Positions 15,553-24,681 are shown, numbered from the stretch's first letter. The stretch is 64,000 nucleotides of DNA from Streptomyces tailanensis (GCF_008386495.1 NZ_VTHJ01000039.1:26868-90867), one strand, 5' to 3'. The notes: generated by a model not told the origin, from the sequence alone. Program-made: numbers and translations.

Positions 15553-16404
15553 GTGCCCGTCAGAAAGCCGTCCACCGAGCGCCAGCGCCGTCTCGGCGCC
15601 GAGTTGCGCAGGATGCGCGAGCACATCGGTATGACGATCAACGAGGCAGCCACGCTGCACCGCACGGACCGGACGACGGTGAGTAATACCGAATCCGCCC
15701 GCTCTGGGGTTAGCAGTGACCGGGTGAGGGTCTGGGCCGCCAACTACCGTTGCCCTGATGCGCAGTACGTCGACGCCCTGGCCGACATGGCCAGGGAGCG
15801 TGGGCCGTACTGGTGGGACGAGTATCGGGAGTCGCTTCCCACTGGCCTGCTGGATATCGCGGAGATGGAGCACTACGCGGCCCGGCTACGGTCGGCTCAG
15901 ATCATGCATATGCCTGGCATTCTCCAGCTCCCCGACTACATGCGAGGCATCTTCGCTGAGGCGGTGCCGACCATGGACCCGGTGGATCTGGAGCGGCACG
16001 TCGAGTTCCGGCTCAGGCGCGCGGCGCTGCTCGACCGGCCCCAACCGCCCTCATGCGAGTTCCTGATCCATGAGACGGCGTTGCGCATGAGGTTCGGCGA
16101 TCGGAAGGTTCTGCGCAGGCAGATTGACCATCTGCTGAAGCAGGCTGAGCGGCCCGACATCACAACCCGGGTCGTGCCGTTCAGTGCCGGTGGCTTCGCC
16201 AACGCCGGCAGTTCGACGCTCTACGCGTGCGGGCCGGTGCCGCAACTGGACACGGTCCAGATCGACGTACCGACCGGTGTCACCTTCCTCCATGCCGAGA
16301 CCTACCTTGTGAACTACCGCGCGGTTCTTGACCGTATGCGTGAGCGTGCGCTGGAACCGGAGGTGTCGCTCGACTTCATTCGGCAGGCGGCCAGAGAGAT
16401 TTGA
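15553..16404 (+). CDS. XRE-family regulator with DUF5753 domain
   Basis: 283 residues from the GTG at 15553 (VPVRKPSTERQRRLGAELRR), with GGGAGG upstream. The N-terminal helix-turn-helix (LRRMREHIGMTINEAATLHRTDRTTVSNTE) is followed by the large C-terminal domain that in this family contains MPGILQLPDYMRGIF, FRLRRAALLDRPQPPSCEFLIHE and VVPFSAGGFANAGSSTLY. This is the WhiJ/Scr1 type that Streptomyces pair with a small DUF397 protein, which follows 13 bases later. Known examples act as developmental or antibiotic regulators. Its place between hsdS and hsdR suggests it could also control the restriction genes (inference). Confidence 0.9.
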   Translation: MPVRKPSTERQRRLGAELRRMREHIGMTINEAATLHRTDRTTVSNTESARSGVSSDRVRVWAANYRCPDAQYVDALADMARERGPYWWDEYRESLPTGLLDIAEMEHYAARLRSAQIMHMPGILQLPDYMRGIFAEAVPTMDPVDLERHVEFRLRRAALLDRPQPPSCEFLIHETALRMRFGDRKVLRRQIDHLLKQAERPDITTRVVPFSAGGFANAGSSTLYACGPVPQLDTVQIDVPTGVTFLHAETYLVNYRAVLDRMRERALEPEVSLDFIRQAAREI

Positions 16405-16417
16405 GGGTTGGGGACCG

Positions 16418-16606
16418 GTGGAACTTCGCTGGCGTAAGTCGTCCTTCTCGGCGGATACCGGGGCCTGCGTCGAGGTTGCGGAGGACGACGGCTTCGTTCT
16501 TCTCCGAGAGGGTGACGATCCTGACGTGATCGTCCGCACCACACACCGGAAGCTGCGCGCTTTCCTCGAAGGGGTCAGGGCGGGGGAGTTCGACGACTTC
16601 ACGTAG
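16418..16606 (+). CDS. DUF397 small protein
   Basis: 62 residues from the GTG at 16418. It has the family pattern W-R-K-S-S-F-S near the start, ACVEVAEDDGFVLLREGDDPD in the middle, and a short helical end. DUF397 proteins are partners of the preceding XRE-DUF5753 type regulator; the gene order and 13-base spacing match that arrangement. The partner is thought to relieve or modulate the regulator (family knowledge). Confidence 0.88.
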   Translation: MELRWRKSSFSADTGACVEVAEDDGFVLLREGDDPDVIVRTTHRKLRAFLEGVRAGEFDDFT

Positions 16607-16801
16607 GCGCCCTCAAGTGGCTGTTGGTGGCATATGCCAATCTCCGCGAGGTGAGACAACATGTTGTCTCGCGCATCCTGTGAGTCGTACTGTGTGTAGC
16701 GGCGAAGCGGCACTGAGTGAGAGTGGTGCGCCGTCACGCAAAGCGCCCCGGCGGTGTGCGACCACCCCGGGGCATGGCCAACGCCTCGTAGGAGCGTCAG
16801 C

Positions 16802-17185
16802 ATGTCCCACCGTATCCGGCCCGGTCTCGCACGAACACTCGTGCATGCGGCCGTCCTTGTCCTCGCGTGCCTCTTGCGTGTGATCGTCCCCGTCCCCGGA
16901 CCCTTGCCGGACGTGGTCCGGCGACCGCCCGGTTACCGGGTTCTCGTCGCCGGTGCCGAGATTCCCGCACTGCCGCCGTACCTCCTGCGGTTCCGTAGGA
17001 GGACCGCCCCGCCCACGCCCCGCCCCGCGCCCCGCATCCGCCCCTACCTCGTCGCGCACGAACAGCGCATGCGGCGGCGAGCGTTGGTGCTCGCGCTCGA
17101 CGGGATCGATGTCGGGCCATGGGTGATCCACGGCCACCGCATCGGCCGACCGGTCGCGGCGCCCACGATGGGGGTGGCGGCCTGA
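16802..17185 (+). CDS. Small membrane-anchored Arg/Pro-rich protein, unknown
   Basis: 127 residues from the ATG at 16802 with AGGAG 7 bases upstream. One hydrophobic segment near the N-terminus (LVHAAVLVLACLLRVIVPV) is followed by an Arg/Pro-rich body (PPYLLRFRRRTAPPTPRPAPRI) and a short end with GPWVIHGHRIG. No recognised domain. The downstream gene begins inside its stop codon, so the two are coupled. Unnamed small genes of this type often accompany XRE/DUF397 pairs in Streptomyces, from memory. Confidence 0.6.
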   Translation: MSHRIRPGLARTLVHAAVLVLACLLRVIVPVPGPLPDVVRRPPGYRVLVAGAEIPALPPYLLRFRRRTAPPTPRPAPRIRPYLVAHEQRMRRRALVLALDGIDVGPWVIHGHRIGRPVAAPTMGVAA

Positions 17186-17460
17186 TGAGCAGCACACCCC
17201 GGATGCAGATCAACCGCGTGCCCAGCAAGCCCGTACGACGAGGAGAGGACGGCGCACTCACGATCGACCTCTGGCTGACCAGGGACGGCGGATTCGAGAC
17301 CGACCTCGCTCTGCGCCTTACGCCCGCCGAGGCGGAGGTCCTGCACGCCCAACTCTGCTACGCGCTCGACGACGCGACGGCCTCGGTGATCACGCCGGTG
17401 TCCAAGCTGCCCGACTGCCGCAAGCCCTCCGTGGGCAGCCCGGGAGTCCACTGGCCGTAG
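17185..17460 (+). CDS. Small conserved-type protein, unknown
   Basis: 91 residues from the ATG at 17185, sharing one base with the stop of the upstream gene. The middle (EDGALTIDLWLTRDGGFETDLALRLTPAEAEVLHAQLCYALDD) looks like a small alpha-beta fold with a helix that starts T-P-A-E-A-E. I do not recognise the family. Coupling indicates joint production with the membrane-anchored protein before it. Confidence 0.6.
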   Translation: MSSTPRMQINRVPSKPVRRGEDGALTIDLWLTRDGGFETDLALRLTPAEAEVLHAQLCYALDDATASVITPVSKLPDCRKPSVGSPGVHWP

Positions 17461-17604
17461 GGACAAATTCTCCGCGTGGGGGCGGCACGCACGCACATCA
17501 CCGTGTCGCCCCCACGGGCCGTAGTCGACTCGTCCCCTTCGTATGGTCGGCGTCTGCGGGCACCGTCGAGAACACAGCGAACGTCCACCGACCGGGAGCG
17601 CACC

Positions 17605-17958
17605 GTGACCGCCCCGCCCGAAGATCCGCAGGCCGACGAGCCGCTCATCCCGATGCCCGCGCTCACCCCTGGAGCGCTGCGCACCGCCGTCGAAAGCCTG
17701 ACGCCGAGCCGGACACCGACGTTCATAAGCGATCTTGTCGATGCGACCACCAGAGCCCAGCAACTCCAGTCGTTCGTGCCGCTCCGTACGTTCGTCCATG
17801 CCTGGGGTGTGATGGTAGCGATCCAGAGGTATCCCTCACGTGCTGCCCGCTTGGGCCATCTGGAAGATGTGGTGAGCGCCGGGGAGGCCGACCCCACGGC
17901 CGCCGTCGCCGAGATCAGGAAGATCCACGCGGATGCCGAGGCCGAGGCCGGGCTGTGA
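17605..17958 (+). CDS. DUF6247-like protein, without a visible partner
   Basis: 117 residues from the GTG at 17605, preceded by GGGAG. The pattern PLIPMPALTPGALRTAVESLTP, then a helical stretch FVHAWGVMVAIQRYPSRAARLGHLEDV, then AAVAEIRKIHADAE is shared with the proteins at 18096-18458 and 24046-24405. I recognise this as the DUF6247 type. The other two copies each overlap a small downstream gene with RelE-like character; this one has none, so it may be an orphan antitoxin-like copy. Confidence 0.72.
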   Translation: MTAPPEDPQADEPLIPMPALTPGALRTAVESLTPSRTPTFISDLVDATTRAQQLQSFVPLRTFVHAWGVMVAIQRYPSRAARLGHLEDVVSAGEADPTAAVAEIRKIHADAEAEAGL

Positions 17959-18095
17959 TCGACTGAAAGCGGGACTACAACACAACGCATAGATCTGTCT
18001 TGGCTCGGCTCACAAAGGCGATGTGGGCGCGGGCCGGGCCCGCTCCCGATACCGTCGAACCAGAGGAACCTACTCCCCTTCCAGGAGACCCGCAC

Positions 18096-18458
18096 GTGAC
18101 TGCCCAACCTGTAGCGCCGCATGGCGGCGATCCGCTGATTCCCATGCCTGACAAGACTCCGGCAGCCCTCCGCGTCGCCGTGACCCGCCTCGATCCCGCC
18201 AACGCCCTCCCGCAGTTCGACAAGCACTGGGACGAAGCCACGCAGGAGGCCCGCGACACGTTCACCCTGACTCCGTGCCGCGCCTTCCTCGAACACTGGT
18301 TTGGGTGGGTCGCCGTCCATCGCCTCCCCTCTGTGGCGGCCCGTCTGGCCGAGTGTGAGCGGATCGTCGCCACCTCCGACGACCGAGCCGAACGCCGCGC
18401 CGCCGCTGCCGAAATCAGCCGCATCCTGGCCACAGCGCAGGAGAACGCCGGTGAGTGA
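18096..18458 (+). CDS. DUF6247-like protein, putative antitoxin (pair 1)
   Basis: 120 residues from the GTG at 18096 with AGGAG upstream. It has the same plan as the copy at 17605: PLIPMPDKTPAALRVAVTRLDP, a central helix FLEHWFGWVAVHRLPSVAARLAECERI, and an end AAAAEISRILATAQ. It overlaps the next gene by 8 bases, an arrangement usual for antitoxin-toxin pairs. The function of DUF6247 is not established; the antitoxin role is inferred from size, order and overlap. Confidence 0.72.
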   Translation: MTAQPVAPHGGDPLIPMPDKTPAALRVAVTRLDPANALPQFDKHWDEATQEARDTFTLTPCRAFLEHWFGWVAVHRLPSVAARLAECERIVATSDDRAERRAAAAEISRILATAQENAGE

Positions 18459-18717
18459 CTGGACGTGGGAGTACTGCCCCAACGCCGAAGAGGTCGTCGG
18501 GGGACTCACGGACAAGCAGCGGGCCGTGGTGGAGGACATCGCCCGGAGGATCGCGGAAGCCGTCGGAGTGCGTCGCATCGGTCATCCCTTCGACATTCAG
18601 GAGTCCGCCTCGGGCGTCCGTACTTATGCCGAGGCGAACGTCATGCTCTGGTATCAGGAGGACTACCGGGACGACACCGTCCTCATTCTCCGCGCCCAGT
18701 GCCTCGACGCCGAATGA
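18451..18717 (+). CDS. Small RelE-like protein, putative toxin (pair 1)
   Basis: 88 residues from the GTG at 18451. It has the size and layout of RelE/ParE toxins: W-x-W-E-Y near the start, a helix (LTDKQRAVVEDIARRIAEAV), then alternating strands ending VMLWYQEDYRDDTVLILRAQ. It resembles the downstream partner at 24402-24668 in the same relative position, sharing W-x-W-E-Y-x-P at the start. RelE-type toxins cleave mRNA at the ribosome; here this is an inference from shape, and key catalytic residues cannot be assigned by eye. Confidence 0.6.
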   Translation: MSDWTWEYCPNAEEVVGGLTDKQRAVVEDIARRIAEAVGVRRIGHPFDIQESASGVRTYAEANVMLWYQEDYRDDTVLILRAQCLDAE

Positions 18718-18799
18718 CCGGCACGCCTCCTTCGGCGGCGGCCGCCCTCGTGGCGTAGCGGATCAAGGCCGGTGATCGGAGTAGGGGCGAGGAGGCATC

Positions 18800-19108
18800 A
18801 TGAGCAGGGGCTACCACACCGGCTGGAGCGTCCGCCCCGAGCACCGGGAGGATCCCGCGTGCAGGGCCGCCGGGCGGCGTATGGACTTCGCTCTCTCGGT
18901 CTACGAACGGCGCTCGGCGCTGGGGCTGAGCAGTGCGGAACTCGCTGAACGGGCCGGGCTGACCGTGGAGGAGATCGAGCGCATCGAGGAGAGCGGCGTC
19001 GACCCGACCCTCGAACTGATCGAGAGCCTGGCCGAGGCACTGCACTCCGGCGCGCTGATCGATCCTCGCGCGACGCCGGAGTTCCGCTTCGAGAGCCGCG
19101 CCGCGTAA
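18800..19108 (+). CDS. XRE-family helix-turn-helix protein
   Basis: 102 residues from the ATG at 18800, with GAGGAGG upstream. After a short tail, residues 28-90 form an XRE/Cro domain: DFALSVYERRSALGLSSAELAERAGLTVEEIERIEESG. The HTH is LSSAELAERAGLTVEEIERIE. It lacks a further sensing domain, so it is a simple repressor or an antitoxin-like regulator. It lies just upstream of hsdR and could control it (inference). Confidence 0.8.
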   Translation: MSRGYHTGWSVRPEHREDPACRAAGRRMDFALSVYERRSALGLSSAELAERAGLTVEEIERIEESGVDPTLELIESLAEALHSGALIDPRATPEFRFESRAA

Positions 19109-19291
19109 CCGCACCTCGGCATCACGTAACCGACCCGTCGAACGCGTCGCTGAGCAGTTCCGTCAGGAGGCCCAGAGGTGCGACAGCGGTTCCCGTCCGC
19201 CCAGGGGCGCGCGAACCGCCCGCGCGCCCTCCGTCGTGGACCACAATGGACCCTCACACGTTCACCGTGACGCAGGGGAGGGCTCAGGCGC

Positions 19292-22200
19292 ATGGCTGCC
19301 GGAGTAGTCAGGGAGACCGGCGAGCAGGGCGAGGCGGAGCGGCCGCTGCTGGAGCATCTCAAGGCGATGGGGTGGCAGCACATCGAGGGCGCCCGGCTGA
19401 TGGAGTCGGGGGAGCGCGGTGATTATCGGGAGGTGCTGTTGGAGCGGCGCCTGCGGGCCGCCCTGCGGCGTACCTCGGCCTGGATGACGAGCGACGCGCA
19501 CACTGATCCTGCCGTCTCCCAACTGCGCGCCGTCGCCCGCCATGTGTCCGCCCAGTCCCTGCCGGGGGCCAACCGGGACGCCACCACCCTCCTGCTGCAC
19601 GGTGTCCTGCAGCCGGGGCCGGACGAGCGGGACGTGAAGACGCCGTTCTTCGACTGGTCGCGTGAGGCGCTGGAGGGGAGACGCGAGGAGATCCTGGCCC
19701 GCAACGACTACCTCGTCGTCGACCAGTTGCGGGTGTGTGACGCGGACGGGCGGCCGTCCGTGCTGGACCTTGTCCTCTTCGTGAACGGCGTTCCGTTGGT
19801 CGTCGTTGAGTGCAAGTCGCCGGACATACGTGACCCGCTCGGCAAGGCCATCCGTGACCTGCGCGCCTACACCGGGAGGCCGTTGGACGACGACACGCGG
19901 CACGGCGCCGGCGCTCCGCGCGGCATACCGCATCTGTTCGCCCCGGCGCAGCTGCTGGTCGCCGCCGACGGAACGCATGCCGCGCTCGGCACGTACTCCT
20001 CGGCCGAACAGCACTACGCGCTGTGGCGCAGCGTCAGCCCAGACTACGGCGACCCGGCGCGGCCGGGCGACGACGGTGTGGAGGAGCTGCGCCGTGAGCT
20101 GCGCGGCTGGGGGCTGCTCGGTCCCGAGGAGGCGCCCACCCTTCAGCAGAAGCTGACCGCGATCGTCCTCAGGCCCGGCAACCTGCTCAACATCGTCCGG
20201 CACTACGTCTTCGAGAAGCCCGTCGACGGGGAGAGCGGCGACGACACGGGGCGTCGTGCCCGTGCCACCGAGCCGAAGACGGCCAAGGTGGTCTGCCGCC
20301 ACCAGCAGTACCGTGCCACCGAGAAGATCGTGGCGCGGCTGCGCACCCGCCCGAGTCGCCGCGTCACCGGCGGGGAGCGGGACGAGCGGGGCGGCGTCAT
20401 CTGGCACACGCAGGGCGCGGGCAAGAGCTTCACCATGCAGTTCCTGGCCCGGCGGCTGCACATGAGCCGGGACCCCGAGCTGAACGGGATCACCCTGGTC
20501 GCGGTCACGGACCGGACCGACCTTCAGCGGCAGTTGCAGCGGGCTGTGAAGCTCAGCGATTCCGAGATCCGGCAGGCCACCTCACGTACGGACCTGGAGA
20601 GTCTGCTCCAGCGGGCGGGCCGCTCCGGCGGGCGGGCGGTGATCTTTGCGACGATCCAGAAGTTCCTCGGCGATCTGGTGCCCGGCACGGGGGAGGGGGA
20701 CGACACAGCCGACGGCCAGGACCGCGCATTGGCCGAGGACTTCGAGCAGGCGCGGCGGCGGGTCGAGGCGGGCGAGAGTGCCGAGGAGGTGGCCGACCCC
20801 GCGCCGGACGAACGCACGCTGAGCCGCGCCGAGCGGATTTTCCCCGAGTGCAGCGACTCGGACCGGGTCCTGGTGCTCGTCGACGAGGCGCACCGCTCGC
20901 ACACCTCCGTCCTCCACGCCTGCCTGCGCAAGGCCCTGCCCAACGCGGCCCGGATCGGCTTCACCGGCACCCCGCTGATGCAGGGCCGGCTCAAGGACAC
21001 CGGGCGCATCTTCGGCATGGAGCCGAGTACCGAGCCCGGCGGGAACCCCGAGTTCCTCGACACGTACCGAATGACCGAGGCCGAACGCGACAAGGTCGTC
21101 GTGCCCGTCCGCTACGAAGGCCGCGCCACCACCGCCGAGGTGCGCGACAAGGAGCGGATGGACGAGTGTTTCGAGGACCTGATCGAGCCGCTGGACGAGG
21201 ACCAGCAGGAGTGGGTGCGCAAGAAGTACGGCGCTCCCTCCGCGCGGGCCGTGGCCGCGTCGGCGCCGCTGATCCGGCGCAAGGCGATCGACATGCTGGA
21301 GCACTACGTCACCGGGCCGCTCACCGGCGGGTTCAAGGCCCAGGTCGCCGCGGTGAGCCGACGGGCAGCGGTCATGTACCGCGATGCTCTGCGCGATGCG
21401 CGAGCCGATCTGCTGCGGCGCGTCGCGGAGTTCGACGGCAGCGGTGGGCGCGAGGCCCTGCGGGGCAGGGCACCTGAGACGTACACCGCTGAGGAATCGC
21501 TCCTGCTGCGCGCCTGGCAGTTCCAGGAGCTGCTGCGGCGCATCGACTTCGTACCGGTGATCTCCGCGGGGGCCGAGCAGAAGGAGGGGGTGTGGCGCGA
21601 GTGGACCGACAGCGACAAGCAGGGTGAGCACATCGCGCGCTTCCTCCGGCCGTTCCCGCAGCTGCCGCCCGACAACCCCTGGGCGACCCAGCCGCCGACC
21701 GAGCCCGACCCGGTCCCGGCCGGTTCCGTGGGCGGCATGAACCCATGGAGCGATCTGGTCTTCGGCGGCGGTGCGCGCGGTGGCGAGGGGCGCGGGGAGG
21801 AGACCGAGCAGCCGCCCATCGCCTTCCTCATCGTGAAGTCGATGCTGCTGACCGGCTTCGACGCGCCCATCGAGCAGGTGCTGTATCTGGACCGGCCCAT
21901 CCGCGACGCGGAACTGCTCCAGGCGATCGCCCGCGTCAACCGTCCTGCCCGCCGCAAACGGGAGGGGCTGGTCGTGGACTACTACGGAGTCCTGAACAAC
22001 CTCGGCGTGACCCTGGCCGCGTACCGGGGCAACCCGCCCGCGCTGGACTCGCTGCGCAGCATGGCGGACGAGATTCCGGAGATGAAGCGGACGGCCGACG
22101 AGGTGCGAGCGTTCCTCGCGGGGGCGGGCATCGACCCGGACGGGCTCACGACCCGAGCCGGGCTCGGCAGCGCCGTGCTCGCCCTCGCGGACCCGACGGT

Positions 22201-23035
22201 ACGCGCCGCTTTCGACACCAGTCTGGGCGAGTTCCTGGGAGCCGTGGACCGGGTGCTGCCGCACGAGAAGGCGCTGGACCACTTGCATGACGTACGGGCG
22301 TGGAGCGTGCTCCAGATGCGTGTGCGCCGCCACTACCGCGACGACACTGGTGGCGACTTCGTGATGCGTGGATACGGGCGCAAGGTGCGCGCGCTGATCG
22401 CCGACCACCTTGAGGCGCAGGAGGTCGAGCAGCGGATCCCACCCGTCTCCATCCTCGCTCCGGACTTCGACGAAGTGGTCGGCACCCTCCCCGTGCGCGA
22501 GGCCGCTGCCGAGCAGGTACAGGCCCTGCGTTACCACCTGGAAGAACGGCTGGCCGTCGAGGAGCGTCCGGTGTACCGGCAGCTCTCCGTCGAGCTGGAG
22601 CGGGTGCTGGAGGAGTTCGCCGGGAACTGGGAGGACATCTCCCGGGAGCTCGGGCCGCTTGTCGACAGAGCCCGGCGCGCCGAGCAGGCCGATCCTGCCG
22701 TCGCCGATCTGTCGCCGATGCGGCAGCGGTTGTACATGCTGATCGGCGAGAAGCTGGCGGAGAGCGAGAGCCTGGAGCACACGCCTCCGGAGAGGTTGCG
22801 TCATCTGGTCGATGTGACGTACGGCGAGATCACCGGCACGGTGCGGCTGGCGTCCTTCGGTGGCCAGGAGCGCCATGTGACATTCCTGGAGTCGGTGCTC
22901 TACGAACGGCTCCGGGCGCCCGAACTGCGGCGCTCGGGCCTGGGACGGGAAGAGGTCAAGCGGCTCTCCTCGGCCCTCGCCGGGTACGCGGTGGAGCACC
23001 TGGAGGAGTTCCGGGCCGAGACGCGGAGAGAATAG
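19292..23035 (+). CDS. hsdR: Type I restriction endonuclease subunit R
   Basis: 1247 residues from the ATG at 19292 with GGGGAGGG upstream. It is the DNA-translocating, cutting subunit of the type I complex with HsdM and HsdS. An N-terminal nuclease domain has LDLVLFVNGVPLVVVECKSP at about residue 155-175 (D...ExK motif). The superfamily 2 motor has Walker A HTQGAGKSF at about 373, a DEAH box VDEAHRSH at about 530, FTGTPLM at about 555, and later motifs ILLTGFDAP-like and QAIARVNR at about 850-875. It is separated from hsdM-hsdS by 3.8 kb of regulatory and TA-like genes, which is unusual. Confidence 0.96.
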   Translation: MAAGVVRETGEQGEAERPLLEHLKAMGWQHIEGARLMESGERGDYREVLLERRLRAALRRTSAWMTSDAHTDPAVSQLRAVARHVSAQSLPGANRDATTLLLHGVLQPGPDERDVKTPFFDWSREALEGRREEILARNDYLVVDQLRVCDADGRPSVLDLVLFVNGVPLVVVECKSPDIRDPLGKAIRDLRAYTGRPLDDDTRHGAGAPRGIPHLFAPAQLLVAADGTHAALGTYSSAEQHYALWRSVSPDYGDPARPGDDGVEELRRELRGWGLLGPEEAPTLQQKLTAIVLRPGNLLNIVRHYVFEKPVDGESGDDTGRRARATEPKTAKVVCRHQQYRATEKIVARLRTRPSRRVTGGERDERGGVIWHTQGAGKSFTMQFLARRLHMSRDPELNGITLVAVTDRTDLQRQLQRAVKLSDSEIRQATSRTDLESLLQRAGRSGGRAVIFATIQKFLGDLVPGTGEGDDTADGQDRALAEDFEQARRRVEAGESAEEVADPAPDERTLSRAERIFPECSDSDRVLVLVDEAHRSHTSVLHACLRKALPNAARIGFTGTPLMQGRLKDTGRIFGMEPSTEPGGNPEFLDTYRMTEAERDKVVVPVRYEGRATTAEVRDKERMDECFEDLIEPLDEDQQEWVRKKYGAPSARAVAASAPLIRRKAIDMLEHYVTGPLTGGFKAQVAAVSRRAAVMYRDALRDARADLLRRVAEFDGSGGREALRGRAPETYTAEESLLLRAWQFQELLRRIDFVPVISAGAEQKEGVWREWTDSDKQGEHIARFLRPFPQLPPDNPWATQPPTEPDPVPAGSVGGMNPWSDLVFGGGARGGEGRGEETEQPPIAFLIVKSMLLTGFDAPIEQVLYLDRPIRDAELLQAIARVNRPARRKREGLVVDYYGVLNNLGVTLAAYRGNPPALDSLRSMADEIPEMKRTADEVRAFLAGAGIDPDGLTTRAGLGSAVLALADPTVRAAFDTSLGEFLGAVDRVLPHEKALDHLHDVRAWSVLQMRVRRHYRDDTGGDFVMRGYGRKVRALIADHLEAQEVEQRIPPVSILAPDFDEVVGTLPVREAAAEQVQALRYHLEERLAVEERPVYRQLSVELERVLEEFAGNWEDISRELGPLVDRARRAEQADPAVADLSPMRQRLYMLIGEKLAESESLEHTPPERLRHLVDVTYGEITGTVRLASFGGQERHVTFLESVLYERLRAPELRRSGLGREEVKRLSSALAGYAVEHLEEFRAETRRE

Positions 23036-23039
23036 GCCC

Positions 23040-23849
23040 ATGCGCGCACAGCCCGTCCGTTCCATGGCCCGTCTCGATGAGCCTGAACTCACCGACGACG
23101 GGACGCTGGTCGTGGATGGACGTGAGCTGAGAGTGCGGATCAGCCCGCGGCGGCGCCGCCTGGGCCTGACGGTCGAGCGGGACAGGTCCCTCACTCTGCA
23201 CGCCTTCGAAGGATGCGCGGTCGGGCGGGCAGAGGAGTTCGTACGAGGCAGTGAGGTCTGGATCGCCGCCAAGACCCGCCTCAGCGACGAGCGCCGCCAA
23301 CTGCATCCCGCACGTTCTCTTCGAAACGGCGAGATCCACCGCTACCTCGGGCGGGATTACCGGCTCCTGGTTGTCGACAACAGGCAGGGCGAAGAACCGG
23401 CGCCGCAGGCGGCACCGGTGAGACTCGTGGCAGGACGGCTGCGCCTGGACCGAGCTGTCGCCGCCGATCAGACGCTCGCACGGAAGGCACTGGCGGACTG
23501 GTACTGCCGGGCCGGGGAGCGCTGGATGCGGGGACGGCTCCAGCCGTGGGCGGCGCGGATGGACGTACCCGAAGCATCGGTACGTGTACGTGACCTGGGC
23601 CATCGGTGGGGAAGCTTTCGCTCTGGGGCGGCCGGCCACGGGGTGATTTCCCTACACTGGGCTACGTTTCAGTTGCCTATCCATCTCGTCGACTATGTCG
23701 TCGCCCATGAACTCGCACATGCGCGAGTGTCCGGACACGGGACCGACTACTGGCGACTGCTGGGACGGGCGCTTCCGGAATGCCGTCGACTGAAGGCCGA
23801 ACTGGACGAACTGGGACGGCGTGTGTGGATGGGGGACCTCGACCGCTGA
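23040..23849 (+). CDS. YgjP-like zinc metallopeptidase (M48-type HELAH motif)
   Basis: 269 residues from the ATG at 23040, four bases after hsdR. It has an N-terminal strand-rich half (VRISPRRRRLGLTVERDRSLTL), then the typical RWGSFRSG, and VDYVVAHELAHARVSGHGTDYW at about residue 218, giving H-E-x-x-H with a third His and W downstream. YgjP-like proteins are often found beside hsdR genes; their role there is not established. The spacing suggests one transcript with hsdR. Confidence 0.88.
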   Translation: MRAQPVRSMARLDEPELTDDGTLVVDGRELRVRISPRRRRLGLTVERDRSLTLHAFEGCAVGRAEEFVRGSEVWIAAKTRLSDERRQLHPARSLRNGEIHRYLGRDYRLLVVDNRQGEEPAPQAAPVRLVAGRLRLDRAVAADQTLARKALADWYCRAGERWMRGRLQPWAARMDVPEASVRVRDLGHRWGSFRSGAAGHGVISLHWATFQLPIHLVDYVVAHELAHARVSGHGTDYWRLLGRALPECRRLKAELDELGRRVWMGDLDR

Positions 23850-24045
23850 CCGGGTCCACGGCGCCGAGGACCCGGTGTTCCCCCGGCCCACGGCGAGGCC
23901 GCCGCCGCGGTCCCCGGCGCCCGCCTGGTCACCGTCGTCGGCTTGGGCAGAGGACAGAGGCCTGAGCGCGTTACAGTCCACTTACGCCTTGCCGACCTCT
24001 CACCACCGAGGTCATCCGAGCCACCGGACACAAGGAGATGGCAAC

Positions 24046-24405
24046 GTGAGCGCTCAGCACGCCGAACCCGGCGACGCCCCCGTGATTCCGCGCCCAGAGC
24101 GCACTCCGGCGGCCTTGCGTGCGGCTTGCGCCATCGTCGCCCCTCACCTCCTCCCCGCCTATGACCAGGCCAAGGACCAGGCCCTCGCCGCGGCACTGGA
24201 GCATGACTCCGTGAAGCCCGTCCATGCCTACCTCGCACATTGGGCCGCCCTGATCGAGATCGAGCGACATCCCGAAACCGCGAAGGCGTACCGCCGCGCC
24301 GAGTACCTCGCCCAGATCGCGACCACTCCGGGCGAAGCACGCGACCATCTCACTACCGCGAGCGGCATCTACCGCGATGCGGCTGAGGCGGTGCGCGGCG
24401 CGTGA
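24046..24405 (+). CDS. DUF6247-like protein, putative antitoxin (pair 2)
   Basis: 119 residues from the GTG at 24046 with AAGGAGA upstream. It shows the same plan as the copies at 17605 and 18096: PVIPRPERTPAALRAACAIVAP, then VHAYLAHWAALIEIERHPETAKAYRRAEYLAQI, and a helical end. It overlaps the next gene in GTGA. Together with pair 1, it brackets hsdR and the YgjP-like gene. The antitoxin role is inferred from gene order. Confidence 0.72.
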   Translation: MSAQHAEPGDAPVIPRPERTPAALRAACAIVAPHLLPAYDQAKDQALAAALEHDSVKPVHAYLAHWAALIEIERHPETAKAYRRAEYLAQIATTPGEARDHLTTASGIYRDAAEAVRGA

Positions 24406-24668
24406 GCTGGGAGTGGGAGTACGTCCCGGACGAGGAGACGGTGGCGGCCGGTGCGCCACCCACGTTCCTTGCCGAGGTCGAGAAGAGGGCCGACGAACTC
24501 GTCAGAGCCGCCGAAGCCCTGTATCTGCACGGGCCTGGGTACCAGGAAGCCGACGAGGGGGCGAAGCACGCGTTCCTGAACGGCGGCTTCTTCGTCTACA
24601 TGATCACGCCGCGCTCGGAACTCGTCTCCATCTGGCAGATCACACCCGATCCTGACCCGCATGTCTGA
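24402..24668 (+). CDS. Small RelE-like protein, putative toxin (pair 2)
   Basis: 88 residues from the GTG at 24402, sharing four bases with the upstream gene. The opening SWEWEYVPDEETVAAG resembles DWTWEYCPNAEEVVGG of the protein at 18451, and both end in strand-like segments (FFVYMITPRSELVSIWQIT). Same length, 88 residues. As with pair 1, the RelE-like assignment comes from overall shape and the antitoxin-first overlap. It converges with the STAND gene, with a 13-base gap. Confidence 0.58.
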   Translation: MSWEWEYVPDEETVAAGAPPTFLAEVEKRADELVRAAEALYLHGPGYQEADEGAKHAFLNGGFFVYMITPRSELVSIWQITPDPDPHV

Positions 24669-24681
24669 CCTCCCGGCCGAC

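Noticed and set aside
20582..23272. Very long minus-strand open frame (896 codons) opposite hsdR
   Set aside because: It is a mirror of hsdR in high-GC DNA, where antisense frames stay open by third-position bias. It has no start site, motifs or realistic amino acid pattern.
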